NCBI GenBank assembly: GCA_030432295.1
Contig: JAUIHI010000007.1
Location: forward strand, 1-64,000
DNA length: 64,000 nucleotides
From: Anaerolineae bacterium
Lineage (GTDB): Bacteria; Chloroflexota; Anaerolineae; Caldilineales; Caldilineaceae
Direction: 5' to 3'
In this document: piece after piece, positions 40,565-48,862 of the stretch
Layout of the letters: the number at the start of each line of letters is the position of its first letter
Position numbering within the stretch: position 1 is the stretch's first letter
Notes under the pieces: model-generated
What the model saw: only the letters and a program-made list of their open reading frames with translations
Database searches by the model: none
Told to the model about the DNA's origin: nothing
Translations under genes and position numbers: made by a program

Positions 40565-41392
40565 TTAGTCTGCCGCTCTTTTTCGCCCTATCCACTGCCC
40601 CAGCACCAGCCCCGCAAAGAGCGGCAACACACGCATCCGCCGCCAGCGCCAGGGCTGGATGACCAGCCGGTGCAGCCATTCCAGCCCCAGCCGTTGCATC
40701 CACAGGGGCGCGCGTTTGGTGACACCAGCCACAAAGTCGAAGGCTCCCCCCACGCCCAAGGCCACAGCCACAGGCAATTCGTGCCGGTGTCTGTCGATCC
40801 AAAAGTCCTGGCGAGGATGGCCGAAAGCCACAAAGAGTACATCTGCCTGGGCCGCGGCCAGCCGTTGCTGAATCTCCGGCCAGCCTTCATCCGCGGGCGA
40901 ACCGCTGAATGTGCCCGCCACCTGCAATCCCGGATAGCGCGCGGTGAGCCGCGCCGCGGTCTGCTCCGCCACCCCCGGCCCCGCGCCCAGCAGAAAGACC
41001 CGCCAGCCTTCCCCCGCGGCCCGCTCACAGATGCGGTAGATACCGTCCGATCCGGTCACCCGCTCGGCGAAGGGCTGGCCCAGCAGCCGCCCCGCCCAGA
41101 GAATCCCTACCCCATCCGGCGCGCATACCTCCGCCCGGTTCAGCACCGCGGCAAAGGCTGGGTCCCGGCGGGCTTCCATTACGAATTCCGGGTTGACGGT
41201 GCAGAGTTGGCGGGTTGCGAGTTGGGAATTGCGAGTTGCGCGGCGTTCCTCAATCCAATGGGCGATTTGGTCGAGGGTTTGGGCGAAATCGACCCGGTGG
41301 ATGCGCACGCCCAGAATCTCCACAGAGGAGAATTCAAAGCTCTCTTCCTCTGCGCCTCTGCGTCTCTGCGTCTCTGCGTTAAGTTTTTTCAC
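40565..41392 (-). CDS. WecG/TagA/CpsF-family glycosyltransferase
   Basis: A 275-residue GT26 enzyme. Seen: LCTVNPEFVMEARRDPAFA, APDGVGILWAGRLLG, VFLLGAGPGVAEQTA, FVAFGHPRQDFWIDRH and VGGAFDFVAGVTKRAP. These enzymes add N-acetylmannosaminuronate or N-acetylmannosamine to a lipid-linked GlcNAc. The first 15 residues (NAETQRRRGAEEE) and RRATRNSQLATRQ near residue 50 are encoded by repeats. The start overlaps the upstream glycosyltransferase stop by 4 nt (ATGA), so translation is likely coupled. Confidence 0.92.
   Translation of the reverse strand: MKKLNAETQRRRGAEEESFEFSSVEILGVRIHRVDFAQTLDQIAHWIEERRATRNSQLATRQLCTVNPEFVMEARRDPAFAAVLNRAEVCAPDGVGILWAGRLLGQPFAERVTGSDGIYRICERAAGEGWRVFLLGAGPGVAEQTAARLTARYPGLQVAGTFSGSPADEGWPEIQQRLAAAQADVLFVAFGHPRQDFWIDRHRHELPVAVALGVGGAFDFVAGVTKRAPLWMQRLGLEWLHRLVIQPWRWRRMRVLPLFAGLVLGQWIGRKRAAD
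41206..41246. repeat. GAGTTGGGAATTGCGAGTTGCG repeats inside the TagA-type gene
   Basis: Tandem units GCGGGTTGCGAGTTGG and GAATTGCGAGTTGCG in frame, encoding RRATRNSQLATRQ. Same family as priA 10517-10538. Confidence 0.8.
41340..41385. repeat. CTCTGCGTCTCTGCG repeats at the start of the TagA-type gene
   Basis: Four tandem variants of CTCTGCGC/GTCTCTGCG. On the coding strand these read ACGCAGAG, as at 19415-19440. They encode the N-terminal NAETQRRRGAEEE. Confidence 0.85.
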
Positions 41393-42603
41393 TTCTTCTC
41401 CGCTGCATTCAGCAGAACGGCCAGCGTCTCCCGCGCCGCCTTCTCCCAGGAGAAGCGCTTGACATTCTCGTAGCCTTTGGCGATCAATTCCTGGCGCAGG
41501 GACTCGTCCCGACTCAGCCGTAGCATCGCGTCCGCAATCGCCTCTGTGTCGTTGGGGTCCACCAGCAGCGCGGCGTCGCCCGCCACCTCTGGCAGAGAAG
41601 AATTATTGCTCGTCATCACAGCCACCCCCATCTGTTGGGCCTCCAACACCGGCAGGCCAAAGCCCTCGTAGAGGGACGGAAAAGCAAAAAAGAGCGCGTT
41701 CTGAAAAAGTGCAGGCAGGTCTGCGTCGTCCACATAACCGGGAAAGTGAATGCGCTCGCCCAACCCCAGGGCAGCGACCTGGGCTGGAAACGGCTCGCCC
41801 AACCAGCCCAGCCCCCCGGCAATCACCAAATCCCAGTCGATTTTTTCCCGTTCGATCAGCCGCGCATAGGCGTCGATCAGTCGGGCCAAATTCTTGCGGG
41901 GCTGGAGCGTTCCGACGTAGAGAGCGTATTTTACAAACTGAGTTTCTTGCAGAAACTCAGTTTGTGGGAACGCGCCCGCCGCCTCATAAATCACCCGCAG
42001 CTTTTCTTCCGGAGTCCCGTAGAAACGCATCAGATCATCCGCCGTCGCCTGGCTGGGGGCGATGACCCGGCGGGCTACCCAACTGCTCCAACGGGTGGAA
42101 AGTTCCAGATAGAGCCGCTGGCTGGCCGTATGTGCGGCGGGAAAGTGTCGATAGCCCACGTCGTGGAGTGTCACCACTGACGGGGACAGCAGACCCGGCG
42201 GCAAAAAGGGAATGACGTGGGAGGGCACAAAGAGTACATCCGGTCTGTGCCGGGCGACTTCCCAGGCCAGGGCTGTGTGGGTCCACAGGCGGCGACCGGG
42301 CAGGACCCGCACTTCCACTTTCGGATCATTCCAAAAAGCCTGCGCTGCCCCAAAAATAGCCACTGATGAACGCTGATGAACACTGATAAAATCTGCGGAA
42401 TCTGCGTTCCTATTTTCTCCGGTATCAGTGCCCCCAAATATACCGTCTGGCGTGACTGCCGGTGCTTCGGGCACGTACAGCCGAAAGCGATGGCCCGCGG
42501 CTTCGGGCAGTGCCAAGAGATGACGGATGATTTCGAGGGAATAGCGCTCCGTCCCCGTGCGCCGGGCACGCAGGGCGCGGGAGGCATCGATGCCGATAAT
42601 CAT
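41389..42603 (-). CDS. GT4-family glycosyltransferase
   Basis: A 404-residue retaining glycosyltransferase of the GT-B fold. Seen: SPSVVTLHDVGYRHFPAAHT, IAPSQATADDLMRFY, ALYVGTLQPRKNLARLIDAY and SLYEGFGLPVLEAQQMGVAV with the EGFGLPxLE sugar-nucleotide site. ATG at 42603 overlaps the end of the Sua5 gene by 4 nt. Two repeat blocks are translated: one in the N-terminal domain (42358-42410) and a perfect palindrome in the linker before ALYVGTLQPRKN (41933-41965). It likely adds hexose to a surface glycan. Confidence 0.9.
   Translation of the reverse strand: MIIGIDASRALRARRTGTERYSLEIIRHLLALPEAAGHRFRLYVPEAPAVTPDGIFGGTDTGENRNADSADFISVHQRSSVAIFGAAQAFWNDPKVEVRVLPGRRLWTHTALAWEVARHRPDVLFVPSHVIPFLPPGLLSPSVVTLHDVGYRHFPAAHTASQRLYLELSTRWSSWVARRVIAPSQATADDLMRFYGTPEEKLRVIYEAAGAFPQTEFLQETQFVKYALYVGTLQPRKNLARLIDAYARLIEREKIDWDLVIAGGLGWLGEPFPAQVAALGLGERIHFPGYVDDADLPALFQNALFFAFPSLYEGFGLPVLEAQQMGVAVMTSNNSSLPEVAGDAALLVDPNDTEAIADAMLRLSRDESLRQELIAKGYENVKRFSWEKAARETLAVLLNAAEKK
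41933..41965. repeat. Perfect 14-bp inverted repeat inside the GT4 gene
   Basis: ACAAACTGAGTTTC and its exact complement around a 5-nt loop, in frame, encoding QTEFLQETQFVKY between the two GT-B domains. Confidence 0.85.
42358..42410. repeat. CACTGATGAACACTGATAAA repeat block inside the GT4 gene
   Basis: Tandem CACTGATGAACGCTGATG units then ATAAAATCTGCGGAATCTGCG, in frame. It matches blocks at 13770-13796 (complement), 53021-53150 and 57255-57300. Confidence 0.85.
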
Positions 42604-43223
42604 CGAATCAATTCTCGAATCGTCTCGCCCACAGGTCCCTCGCGCAGGATGCCCGGAGGCGTCGTCGTCAGGTTCAGCACAGTGCTGGCCTGGGCCAGGG
42701 GAGAGGAGCCGCCATCCACCAGCAGGGGAATGCGTCCATCCAACTGGGCCAGCACCGCTGCTCCGCTGTGACACTCGGCCCCTCCGCTGCGGTTGGCGCT
42801 GGACGAGGCCAGAGGACCGGCCTTTCGGGCCAGTTCGCGCAGAAAGGGCTGGTCGGGAATGCGCACGCCGACGGTCGATCCGCCTGCGGTCAACACCGGG
42901 GGCAGATGAGGAAGCGCGGGCAAAATCAGCGTCAGCGGGCCGGGCCAGAAACGGGCAATGAGTTCCTGGGCCAGAGCGGACAGTTCTCCCTCCACCACCT
43001 GTGCCAACTGGCTTTCGTCGCCGATGAGCACAGGCAGAGCCTTCTCCGGCGGGCGATCCTTCACCCGGTAGAGTTCTTCGATGGCCTGGCTGCTGTCGTA
43101 GCGGCAGACCAGCCCGTAGACGGTATCTGTGGGCGCGGCGATGACCTGATTGTAGCGAAGGAGAGTCACCGCATCTGTTAACGCCTGTTTTTTCTTGGCT
43201 GACAGAACTTCGGTTGGGTGCAT
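42600..43223 (-). CDS. tsaC: Threonylcarbamoyl-AMP synthase (Sua5/YrdC family)
   Basis: A 207-residue protein that makes threonylcarbamoyl-AMP from threonine, bicarbonate and ATP for tRNA t6A modification. Seen: IAAPTDTVYGLVCR, YRVKDRPPEKALPVLI with the substrate-binding K-x-R, and PLASSSANRSGG. It is the short TsaC length, without the C-terminal Sua5 domain. It is the first gene of a coupled trio with the GT4 and TagA-type genes. The symbol is by family; Sua5 and TsaC names overlap. Confidence 0.92.
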   Translation of the reverse strand: MHPTEVLSAKKKQALTDAVTLLRYNQVIAAPTDTVYGLVCRYDSSQAIEELYRVKDRPPEKALPVLIGDESQLAQVVEGELSALAQELIARFWPGPLTLILPALPHLPPVLTAGGSTVGVRIPDQPFLRELARKAGPLASSSANRSGGAECHSGAAVLAQLDGRIPLLVDGGSSPLAQASTVLNLTTTPPGILREGPVGETIRELIR

Positions 43224-43235
43224 TGGACGATTCCT

Positions 43236-43420
43236 TGTAGGACGGAATGCCATTCCGTCCGGCGCTGGGCGGAATACTCGGAGATCTAAAAATTAATCCA
43301 GCAATGTGAGGCTCCCCGCTGGTCACGGACCAGCGGCGTGACGCGGCAACTGTTACACCTCTCGTTGGGCCGCCGGGTCCGTGACCCGGCGGCCCAATAC
43401 CGCAGCGGCGCAATACGGCA
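43236..43420. repeat. Palindromic repeats between Sua5 and oxidase genes
   Basis: GGACGGAATGCCATTCCGTCC is a perfect palindrome at about 43241-43261. Further on CCGCCGGGTCCGTGACCCGG forms another hairpin, and CAGCGGCG units repeat. The gap 43224-43461 contains no gene. Confidence 0.75.
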
Positions 43421-43461
43421 GCGGTTCCCCGATCATTTATTGAATCTCCAACCATTCCGCC

Positions 43462-44694
43462 CTACAGATTGGCTGTGTCCACCGACGGTTGGGCCTGTCC
43501 AGTCACAAAGCGGTCTATGCGAAATATCTCCCGCCAGAGGGGGGACGAATAATCACCTGGCCCGCTCCCGGCCAAGTCCGCCAGCAGCCGCCCGGTGGTG
43601 ACCACAAATTTGAAGCCCCGCCCGCTAAAGCCCGCGGCCAGCAGAATCTGCGGGTGTGCCGGATGGCGGTCGATGAGAAAGTGGCCGTCGGGTGAAAGGG
43701 TGTAGAGGCACTTTTCTGTGGAGACCGCTTTGGGGATCACACCGACAAGCGTCTCGTCAGCCCAGGCCTCCACTTCCGCCACTGCGTTGGCATCGACGCT
43801 GCGTTCCCCGTCCGGGTCGATGGCCGGGCCGTCTACCTCCCGCGCCACCTTCACCTGGCCGGGCCGCTCCCAAATGGAGAAGCCGTAGAAATAGGGCATA
43901 GGCAGGCCGATGTAGAGCGGACAGCGATCCGCTGCAAAGAGCGGGCGGGCCGACTCGAAGACTTCCATATACGTCAACTGCTGATGGGTCACCCGCAGGG
44001 GTGCGGCATAGCCAGCGGTGATGCCCAGGCTATCCAGAAAGCGGCCTGCCCAGGGACCTGCGGCCACCACCGCCCGATCTGCCAGCACACGCTGTCGCCC
44101 AGCCGGGCCGTCGATCTCCACCCGCACGCCCGCGCCGTCCGGCTGCACCGCCAGCACCCGGCTCTTTTCCCGCAGCACAGCGCCCCGCTTCACTGCCTGG
44201 GCGGCCAGGGTTTCCACACAGCGGGTGGCAGAGAGAATGCCCGCGTCGGCCTGATGCAGAGCTACCCAGCCTGAGGGCAGGCGAAATTGGGGGTAGTCCC
44301 GGGCCAGATCGTCCTGGGCGTAGAGGCGATAGGGCAGCCCCAAATTGTCCAGCGTCGCCATTCGACCCAGCAGCGTCGGATAGTCCGGCGGAGCGAAGTC
44401 CAGCCCGCCGGTGTCACCCAGCAGCCGATGGACGCCACTTTCTGCCTGTAACTGCCGCCAGAGCGCGAAGGCGTGGGGGGCCAGTGTCGCATACTCCGGC
44501 TCCACGTAGCTGTGGCGGATGATGCGGCTGCCGCCGTGGCTGCTGCCCCGGTTGTGGCCGACAGTGAACTGCTCCACCAGCAGCACCTGCCGCCCGTCCT
44601 GGGCCAGATAGTATGCAGCGGCACTGCCCATCCCGCCTGCACCGATCACCACTACATCGAATCGTTCCACGAATTTTCCAGCCCCCAATCCCAT
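43462..44694 (-). CDS. Sarcosine oxidase / N-methyltryptophan oxidase-like flavoprotein
   Basis: A 410-residue FAD-dependent amine oxidase. The dinucleotide motif is VVVIGAGGMGSAAAYYLAQD. The segment VSTEKCLYTLSPDGHFLIDR has the cysteine that binds FAD covalently in monomeric sarcosine oxidase and SolA. LAAGFSGRGFKFV near the end is also typical. It probably demethylates an N-methyl amino acid, releasing formaldehyde and hydrogen peroxide. ATG 44694 has GGAG 7 nt upstream and a promoter at 44721-44749. Confidence 0.88.
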   Translation of the reverse strand: MGLGAGKFVERFDVVVIGAGGMGSAAAYYLAQDGRQVLLVEQFTVGHNRGSSHGGSRIIRHSYVEPEYATLAPHAFALWRQLQAESGVHRLLGDTGGLDFAPPDYPTLLGRMATLDNLGLPYRLYAQDDLARDYPQFRLPSGWVALHQADAGILSATRCVETLAAQAVKRGAVLREKSRVLAVQPDGAGVRVEIDGPAGRQRVLADRAVVAAGPWAGRFLDSLGITAGYAAPLRVTHQQLTYMEVFESARPLFAADRCPLYIGLPMPYFYGFSIWERPGQVKVAREVDGPAIDPDGERSVDANAVAEVEAWADETLVGVIPKAVSTEKCLYTLSPDGHFLIDRHPAHPQILLAAGFSGRGFKFVVTTGRLLADLAGSGPGDYSSPLWREIFRIDRFVTGQAQPSVDTANL

Positions 44695-44720
44695 TTACCC
44701 ACTCCCCTTCTTTCCGTTGT

Positions 44721-44749
44721 ATACTACAGCCAGGAAACGCGAACGTCAA
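44721..44749 (-). promoter_or_regulatory. Promoter of the amine oxidase gene
   Basis: Minus strand TTGACG, 17-nt spacer, TAGTAT, about 27 nt upstream of the oxidase start codon. The region is shared with the divergent GyrA-CTD gene. Confidence 0.6.
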
Positions 44750-44769
44750 TTTGACCAATGGAGGAGTCT

Positions 44770-45822
44770 ATGACGCCTAACCGCCCGGATTTGAATACAC
44801 TGCCCGCGGATGTGCGGGCCTATATTGAGTTTTTGGAAGAGAGTCTGGCTGAAGCCGAGAACGCAGCCGGTAGCGGGCGCGGCTCGTCTGCCAGCACGGA
44901 GCCTAGCGAAGCCCCCACCACCGCCCAAGTGATTACCATCAGCCGCAGTGGGCTGGTCAAACGCACACCCCGCCACCTGTACAGTCGCCAGCGTCGGGGC
45001 GGGATGGGCGTCTTTGACCTGGACAGCGGCGAGGACGATCCCCCCGCCTTCTTGCTGGTGGCGGATGTGAGCGAGCGGCTGCTGATCTGGACAGACCGCA
45101 ACCGCTATTTCAGCCTGGCGGTGGCCGATCTGCCGGAGGGAGAGGTGCGCGACAAAGGCGAGTCCATCAGCCGCTGGGTCACATTGCAGCCGGACGAGCA
45201 ACTGGCGGTGGTCATCGCGGACGGGGGCGGTGCCCATTTGCAGGTTCTCAGCGATCGGGGCTGGGTGCGCAAATTCAGTCGTACCCAATTGCCCCACCTG
45301 AAGGCTGGTTCGCTGGTGGAGGTACGCACGGGTCACAAACCGGTGGCGGCCTGTTGGAGCAGCGGCGGCGACGAACTCTTTATCGTCAGCCGCACGGGCC
45401 AGGCCATCCGTTTCAGCGAACGGCAGGTCCCCATCTCCGGCGGCTGCCTGGGCATCCGTCTGGACCCTAGCGACGAGTGTCTGGCTATCGCGGCTGTGCA
45501 GGAAGAGAGCGGCGTCTTTCTGGCCGGAGACGACGGCAAAGCGACAGTGCGGCTGATGGCCGGATTCCGCACGAATAAGTCGCCGGGGGCTGGCGGCAAA
45601 GTGGCGATGAAGGTCGAGCGTCTGCTCTGTGCGCAGACCGTTGCGCCGGGCCAGGATGCGCTGATTATTTCGGCCCAGGGCAAAATCATCCGTTTTTCTG
45701 CCGATGACATCCCGGCCAAAGAGGGCGTTGTGCAGGGGGTGAATTGTATGAGTCTGCGGGCCGACAGTGCAGTGGCCGCGACGGTGACGGATGGGGGCAC
45801 ACCTTTGGCGGTGGACGCGTGA
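44770..45822 (+). CDS. Stand-alone DNA gyrase A C-terminal beta-propeller protein
   Basis: A 350-residue protein that lacks all catalytic gyrase domains but repeats the blades of the GyrA C-terminal propeller: ITISRSGLVKRTPRHLYSR, LLIWTDRNRYFSLAVADLP, QVLSDRGWVRKFSRTQL, FIVSRTGQAIRFSE and ISAQGKIIRFSADDI. QRRGGMG near residues 74-80 resembles the GyrA box (QRRGGKG) that wraps DNA. A Ser/Ala linker precedes it. It may bend or wrap DNA as a nucleoid-associated protein or assist gyrase/topo IV. Start at 44770 because GGAGGAG lies 5 nt upstream. It overlaps yqeB by 4 nt. Confidence 0.88.
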   Translation: MTPNRPDLNTLPADVRAYIEFLEESLAEAENAAGSGRGSSASTEPSEAPTTAQVITISRSGLVKRTPRHLYSRQRRGGMGVFDLDSGEDDPPAFLLVADVSERLLIWTDRNRYFSLAVADLPEGEVRDKGESISRWVTLQPDEQLAVVIADGGGAHLQVLSDRGWVRKFSRTQLPHLKAGSLVEVRTGHKPVAACWSSGGDELFIVSRTGQAIRFSERQVPISGGCLGIRLDPSDECLAIAAVQEESGVFLAGDDGKATVRLMAGFRTNKSPGAGGKVAMKVERLLCAQTVAPGQDALIISAQGKIIRFSADDIPAKEGVVQGVNCMSLRADSAVAATVTDGGTPLAVDA

Positions 45823-46646
45823 ACAACTCTCATTTCTCCGATACGCTTATCCTCATCAAAGGCGCGGGGGACCTGGCGACCGGCGTGGGCTGGCGTCTGC
45901 ATCGCTGCGGCTTTCCGGTGGTGATGACCGAACTGTCCCGTCCCCTGGCCGTGCGCCGGGCGGTCTGCTTTGCCCAGGCCGTCTTTGATGGCGAGCACAC
46001 AGTCGAAGGCGTCACGGCCCGGCTGGCTGCGCTGGAAGATGTGCCGGATGTGCTGGCGGCCAACGAAATCCCCGTATTGATCGACACGGAAACCCAGAGC
46101 CTGCACGAGATCGCGCCGACTGTGCTGGTGGACGCCCGCATCACCAAACGCAATATCGACACATCCATCGATGACGCGCCGCTGGTATTGGCGTTGGGTC
46201 CGGGCTACACCGCCGGGGTGGACTGCCACGCGGTGATCGAGACCCATCGCAGCCACAACCTGGGGCGGGTCATCTGGCAGGGCGAGGCAGAGGCAGATAC
46301 GGGGGATCCCGGCTCCCTGCCCGGCGTGCCCGACGACACCAGCCGGGTCCTGCGCGCGGGTGTAGCTGGGCGTTTTATCAGCTTTTCCCGGATCGGCGAT
46401 CGGCTGCCTGCGGGCGATACAATTGGTGTCATCCAGCGGCCAGGGGGCGAAGAAGCGCCTGTGCTGGCCCCTTTCACCGGTGTGGTGCGGGGGCTGATCC
46501 ACGAAAGCACACCGGTCGATGCGGGAATGAAGATCGGCGATATGGACCCGCGCATTGCTGCGGAGAATGCCTTTACTATCTCTGACAAATCTCTGGCGAT
46601 TGGGGGCGGGGTGCTGGAAGCAATTCTGACTTGGATGCGGGGGTAA
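45819..46646 (+). CDS. yqeB: YqeB-family selenium-dependent molybdenum hydroxylase maturation protein
   Basis: A 275-residue protein starting VNNSHFSDTLILIKGAGDLA, a Rossmann-like N-terminus. It continues with HRCGFPVVMTELSRPLAVRR, LVDARITKRNIDTSID and LALGPGYTAGVDCHAVIETH, the profile of the YqeB family linked to selenium-dependent molybdenum hydroxylases. The exact biochemical step is not settled in the literature I know. The GTG start at 45819 overlaps the GyrA-CTD stop (GTGA), so the two are translationally coupled. No xdh, selD or yqeC gene is in the window. Confidence 0.85.
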   Translation: MNNSHFSDTLILIKGAGDLATGVGWRLHRCGFPVVMTELSRPLAVRRAVCFAQAVFDGEHTVEGVTARLAALEDVPDVLAANEIPVLIDTETQSLHEIAPTVLVDARITKRNIDTSIDDAPLVLALGPGYTAGVDCHAVIETHRSHNLGRVIWQGEAEADTGDPGSLPGVPDDTSRVLRAGVAGRFISFSRIGDRLPAGDTIGVIQRPGGEEAPVLAPFTGVVRGLIHESTPVDAGMKIGDMDPRIAAENAFTISDKSLAIGGGVLEAILTWMRG

Positions 46647-46680
46647 CGTTCGCATCCGCGGTGGACAATTCTTCGGACAT

Positions 46681-46728
46681 AAAAGAGCGGGGGACGGAGT
46701 GCTTTAGCACTCCGTCCCCCGCTCTTTT
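46681..46728. terminator. Bidirectional terminator between yqeB and the ABC exporter gene
   Basis: Two perfectly complementary 23-nt arms (46681-46703 and 46706-46728), with core GGGGGACGGAGTGCT. A-run at the left, T-run at the right. The flanking genes converge on it. Confidence 0.88.
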
Positions 46729-46750
46729 GGTATCCCAAAACAGACTCTCT

Positions 46751-48736
46751 CTACACAGCCACCCGTGGCCCCTGGCCGTTGACGGTTGCGGGCGCTGCAT
46801 CTTCCCGCTGGAACTGGCTCATATAGAGGTCGTAGTAGGCACCCCGTCTGTCGATTAGCTCGGTGTGGGTTCCCCGCTCGGCAATCACCCCGTCTTTGAG
46901 GACAAGCACCTGGTCCGCGTTGCGGATAGTGCTCAGCCGGTGGGCGATGACAAAGCTGGTGCGTCCCTCCAGCAGTTTTTCCAGCGCGGCCTGAATCTGC
47001 CGCTCGGTGCGGGTGTCCACGCTGCTGGTGGCTTCGTCCAGAATCAGAATGCGGGGATCGGCCAGAGCCGCTCTGGCAATGGCGAGCAACTGGCGCTGAC
47101 CCTGGCTCAGACCGCCGCCCCGCTCGCCCAGAATTGTCTGGTAGCCTTCGGAGAGGGAGAGGATGAAGTCCTCGGCGTGGGCCAGACGGGCAGCGTCCAT
47201 CACTTCCTCGTCGCTGGCCTCCGGGCGGCCAAAGCGGATATTGTTCATCACCGTATCGCTGAAGAGGAATGAATCCTGCAGGACGATGCCCACCTGACTG
47301 CGCAGGGAATCCAGCTTCATATCCCGCACATTCACCCCATCAATCGTCACGGAACCACTTTTGGCGTCGTAGAAGCGGGGGATGAGGTTGATGATTGTCG
47401 TCTTGCCCGCGCCCGTCGGCCCGACGATAGCGACAGTCTGCCCCGGCTCCGCGTGCAGATTGATGCCTTTCAGCACAAGCTCGCCGGGATTGTACTCCAG
47501 GGTCACGTCCTTGAATTCCACCCGGCCCTGAATCTGGCCTATCTCCACTGGCTTGGGCGCCTCGACAATATCCGGCGCTTCGTCGAGCAGACCGAAGATG
47601 CGCTCGGCCCCTGCGATGGCGCTCTGGATATTCGTCCACAGTACGCTCACCTGTTGGATGGGCTGATTGAAGCGCTGGACATAGCCCAGGAAAGTCACAA
47701 TCAGCCCCAGGGAGACCAGATTGCCACCCAGGGTCTGGCCCCGCAATAGAGCAATGCCGCCCACGCCCACGACAATCGCAATCGCCACATAGCCCAGGGC
47801 TTCCAGGGTGGGGGCCAGGGCCGCGGTGAAGGCCACGGCCCGGATGTTGGCGTCCCGGTTGGCTGCGTTGCTCACCCGGAAGTTCTCGATATTGGCCTCT
47901 TCCCGGGCAAAGGCTTGCACCTCGCGCACGCCGGAGATGCTCTCTTGCAGGTTGGCGTTGACGTTGCCGATCTCCTGGCGGGTCTTGCGGAAGGCTTTGC
48001 GGGCCTGACCACTGAACCAGAGCGTCGCCAGAATCATCACCGGAACCACCAGCATACTGATCAGGGCGTAGACCAGATTGAGGGTGAGCATTTTGTAGAT
48101 GATCCAGACAATGAGCAGTACACCGCCCAAGACCTGGAGCAGGGCAAAGTTCATCACCTGTTGCAGGGTGTCCATATCGTTGGTGATGCGGCTCATAATA
48201 TCGCCGGCTTCGTTCTTGGAATAATAGCCCAGGGAGAGGCGGTGAATGTGGCGGAAGACCTCCTCGCGCATATTGCGCAGGACGTGGCTGCCCGCCCAGG
48301 TCATCAGGAAGAATTGCAGACCGGTGAAGATGGATGTGCCCACATACAGGGCCACAATCACCAGGACCAGCCGGGCCAGCCCGGAGACCAGTTCGTCGCT
48401 GCCCGCGTCTGGGGCCAGGGTCTCCCACCAGCAGTTGGACTGGGACGCGCTGTCCCCACCGGTCATATCCTCCATACCGGGGATGGCTACGCCGTCAGCA
48501 CCGCTTGCGTTAGTCACCGCATTGCGGGCCACGGCTGGCGCAATGTAGCAGTCGGTGGCCTGGCCGATCAGCTCCGGAGAGATGACCTGCGCCCAAGTGC
48601 TGGCAATGATCAACCCAGCCACCAACAACAGTACCAGACCGTAGGGAGCAAAATAGCGGCTCAGACGACCCAGCGTCGCGCCTACCCGCTTTGGTTTTAG
48701 TATCTCTCTGTCCAGAACACCTCGTGGACCCATCAT
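46751..48736 (-). CDS. ABC exporter subunit (permease-ATPase half-transporter)
   Basis: A 661-residue type IV ABC half-transporter. Six membrane helices (e.g. YFAPYGLVLLLVAGLIIAS) include an unusual extracytoplasmic insertion of about 55 residues after helix 1 with two cysteines. ATPase motifs: Walker A GPTGAGKTT, signature LSQGQRQLLAIARA, Walker B ILILDEATSSVD and the H-loop IAHRLST. Partner of the half-transporter encoded at 48863-50785; together they probably form a heterodimeric drug or lipid exporter under the MarR regulator. AGGAG precedes the ATG. Confidence 0.92.
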   Translation of the reverse strand: MMGPRGVLDREILKPKRVGATLGRLSRYFAPYGLVLLLVAGLIIASTWAQVISPELIGQATDCYIAPAVARNAVTNASGADGVAIPGMEDMTGGDSASQSNCWWETLAPDAGSDELVSGLARLVLVIVALYVGTSIFTGLQFFLMTWAGSHVLRNMREEVFRHIHRLSLGYYSKNEAGDIMSRITNDMDTLQQVMNFALLQVLGGVLLIVWIIYKMLTLNLVYALISMLVVPVMILATLWFSGQARKAFRKTRQEIGNVNANLQESISGVREVQAFAREEANIENFRVSNAANRDANIRAVAFTAALAPTLEALGYVAIAIVVGVGGIALLRGQTLGGNLVSLGLIVTFLGYVQRFNQPIQQVSVLWTNIQSAIAGAERIFGLLDEAPDIVEAPKPVEIGQIQGRVEFKDVTLEYNPGELVLKGINLHAEPGQTVAIVGPTGAGKTTIINLIPRFYDAKSGSVTIDGVNVRDMKLDSLRSQVGIVLQDSFLFSDTVMNNIRFGRPEASDEEVMDAARLAHAEDFILSLSEGYQTILGERGGGLSQGQRQLLAIARAALADPRILILDEATSSVDTRTERQIQAALEKLLEGRTSFVIAHRLSTIRNADQVLVLKDGVIAERGTHTELIDRRGAYYDLYMSQFQREDAAPATVNGQGPRVAV

Positions 48737-48774
48737 ATCTATACTCTCCTTAAAGGATTCGCCATTCTGCGCAC

Positions 48775-48852
48775 TGGAAATGTGCTGCGTGAAACGTGAG
48801 ATTCAACGTGAAATTCTCGGCGTTGGTCACGCCTCACGGGTCACGGGGCAGA
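48775..48852. repeat. CGTGAAACGTGAGATTC repeats between ABC exporter genes
   Basis: Tandem variants of ACGTGAAAC and CACGGGTCACG fill the 126-nt gap within the exporter operon. No gene is seen. Confidence 0.7.
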
Positions 48853-48862
48853 CACAGCCTTT

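Noticed and set aside
42604-43455. Upstream extension of the GT4 frame to 43455
   Set aside because: It overlaps the Sua5/TsaC gene, which has all family motifs; the 4-nt ATGA overlap at 42600-42603 is the typical junction.
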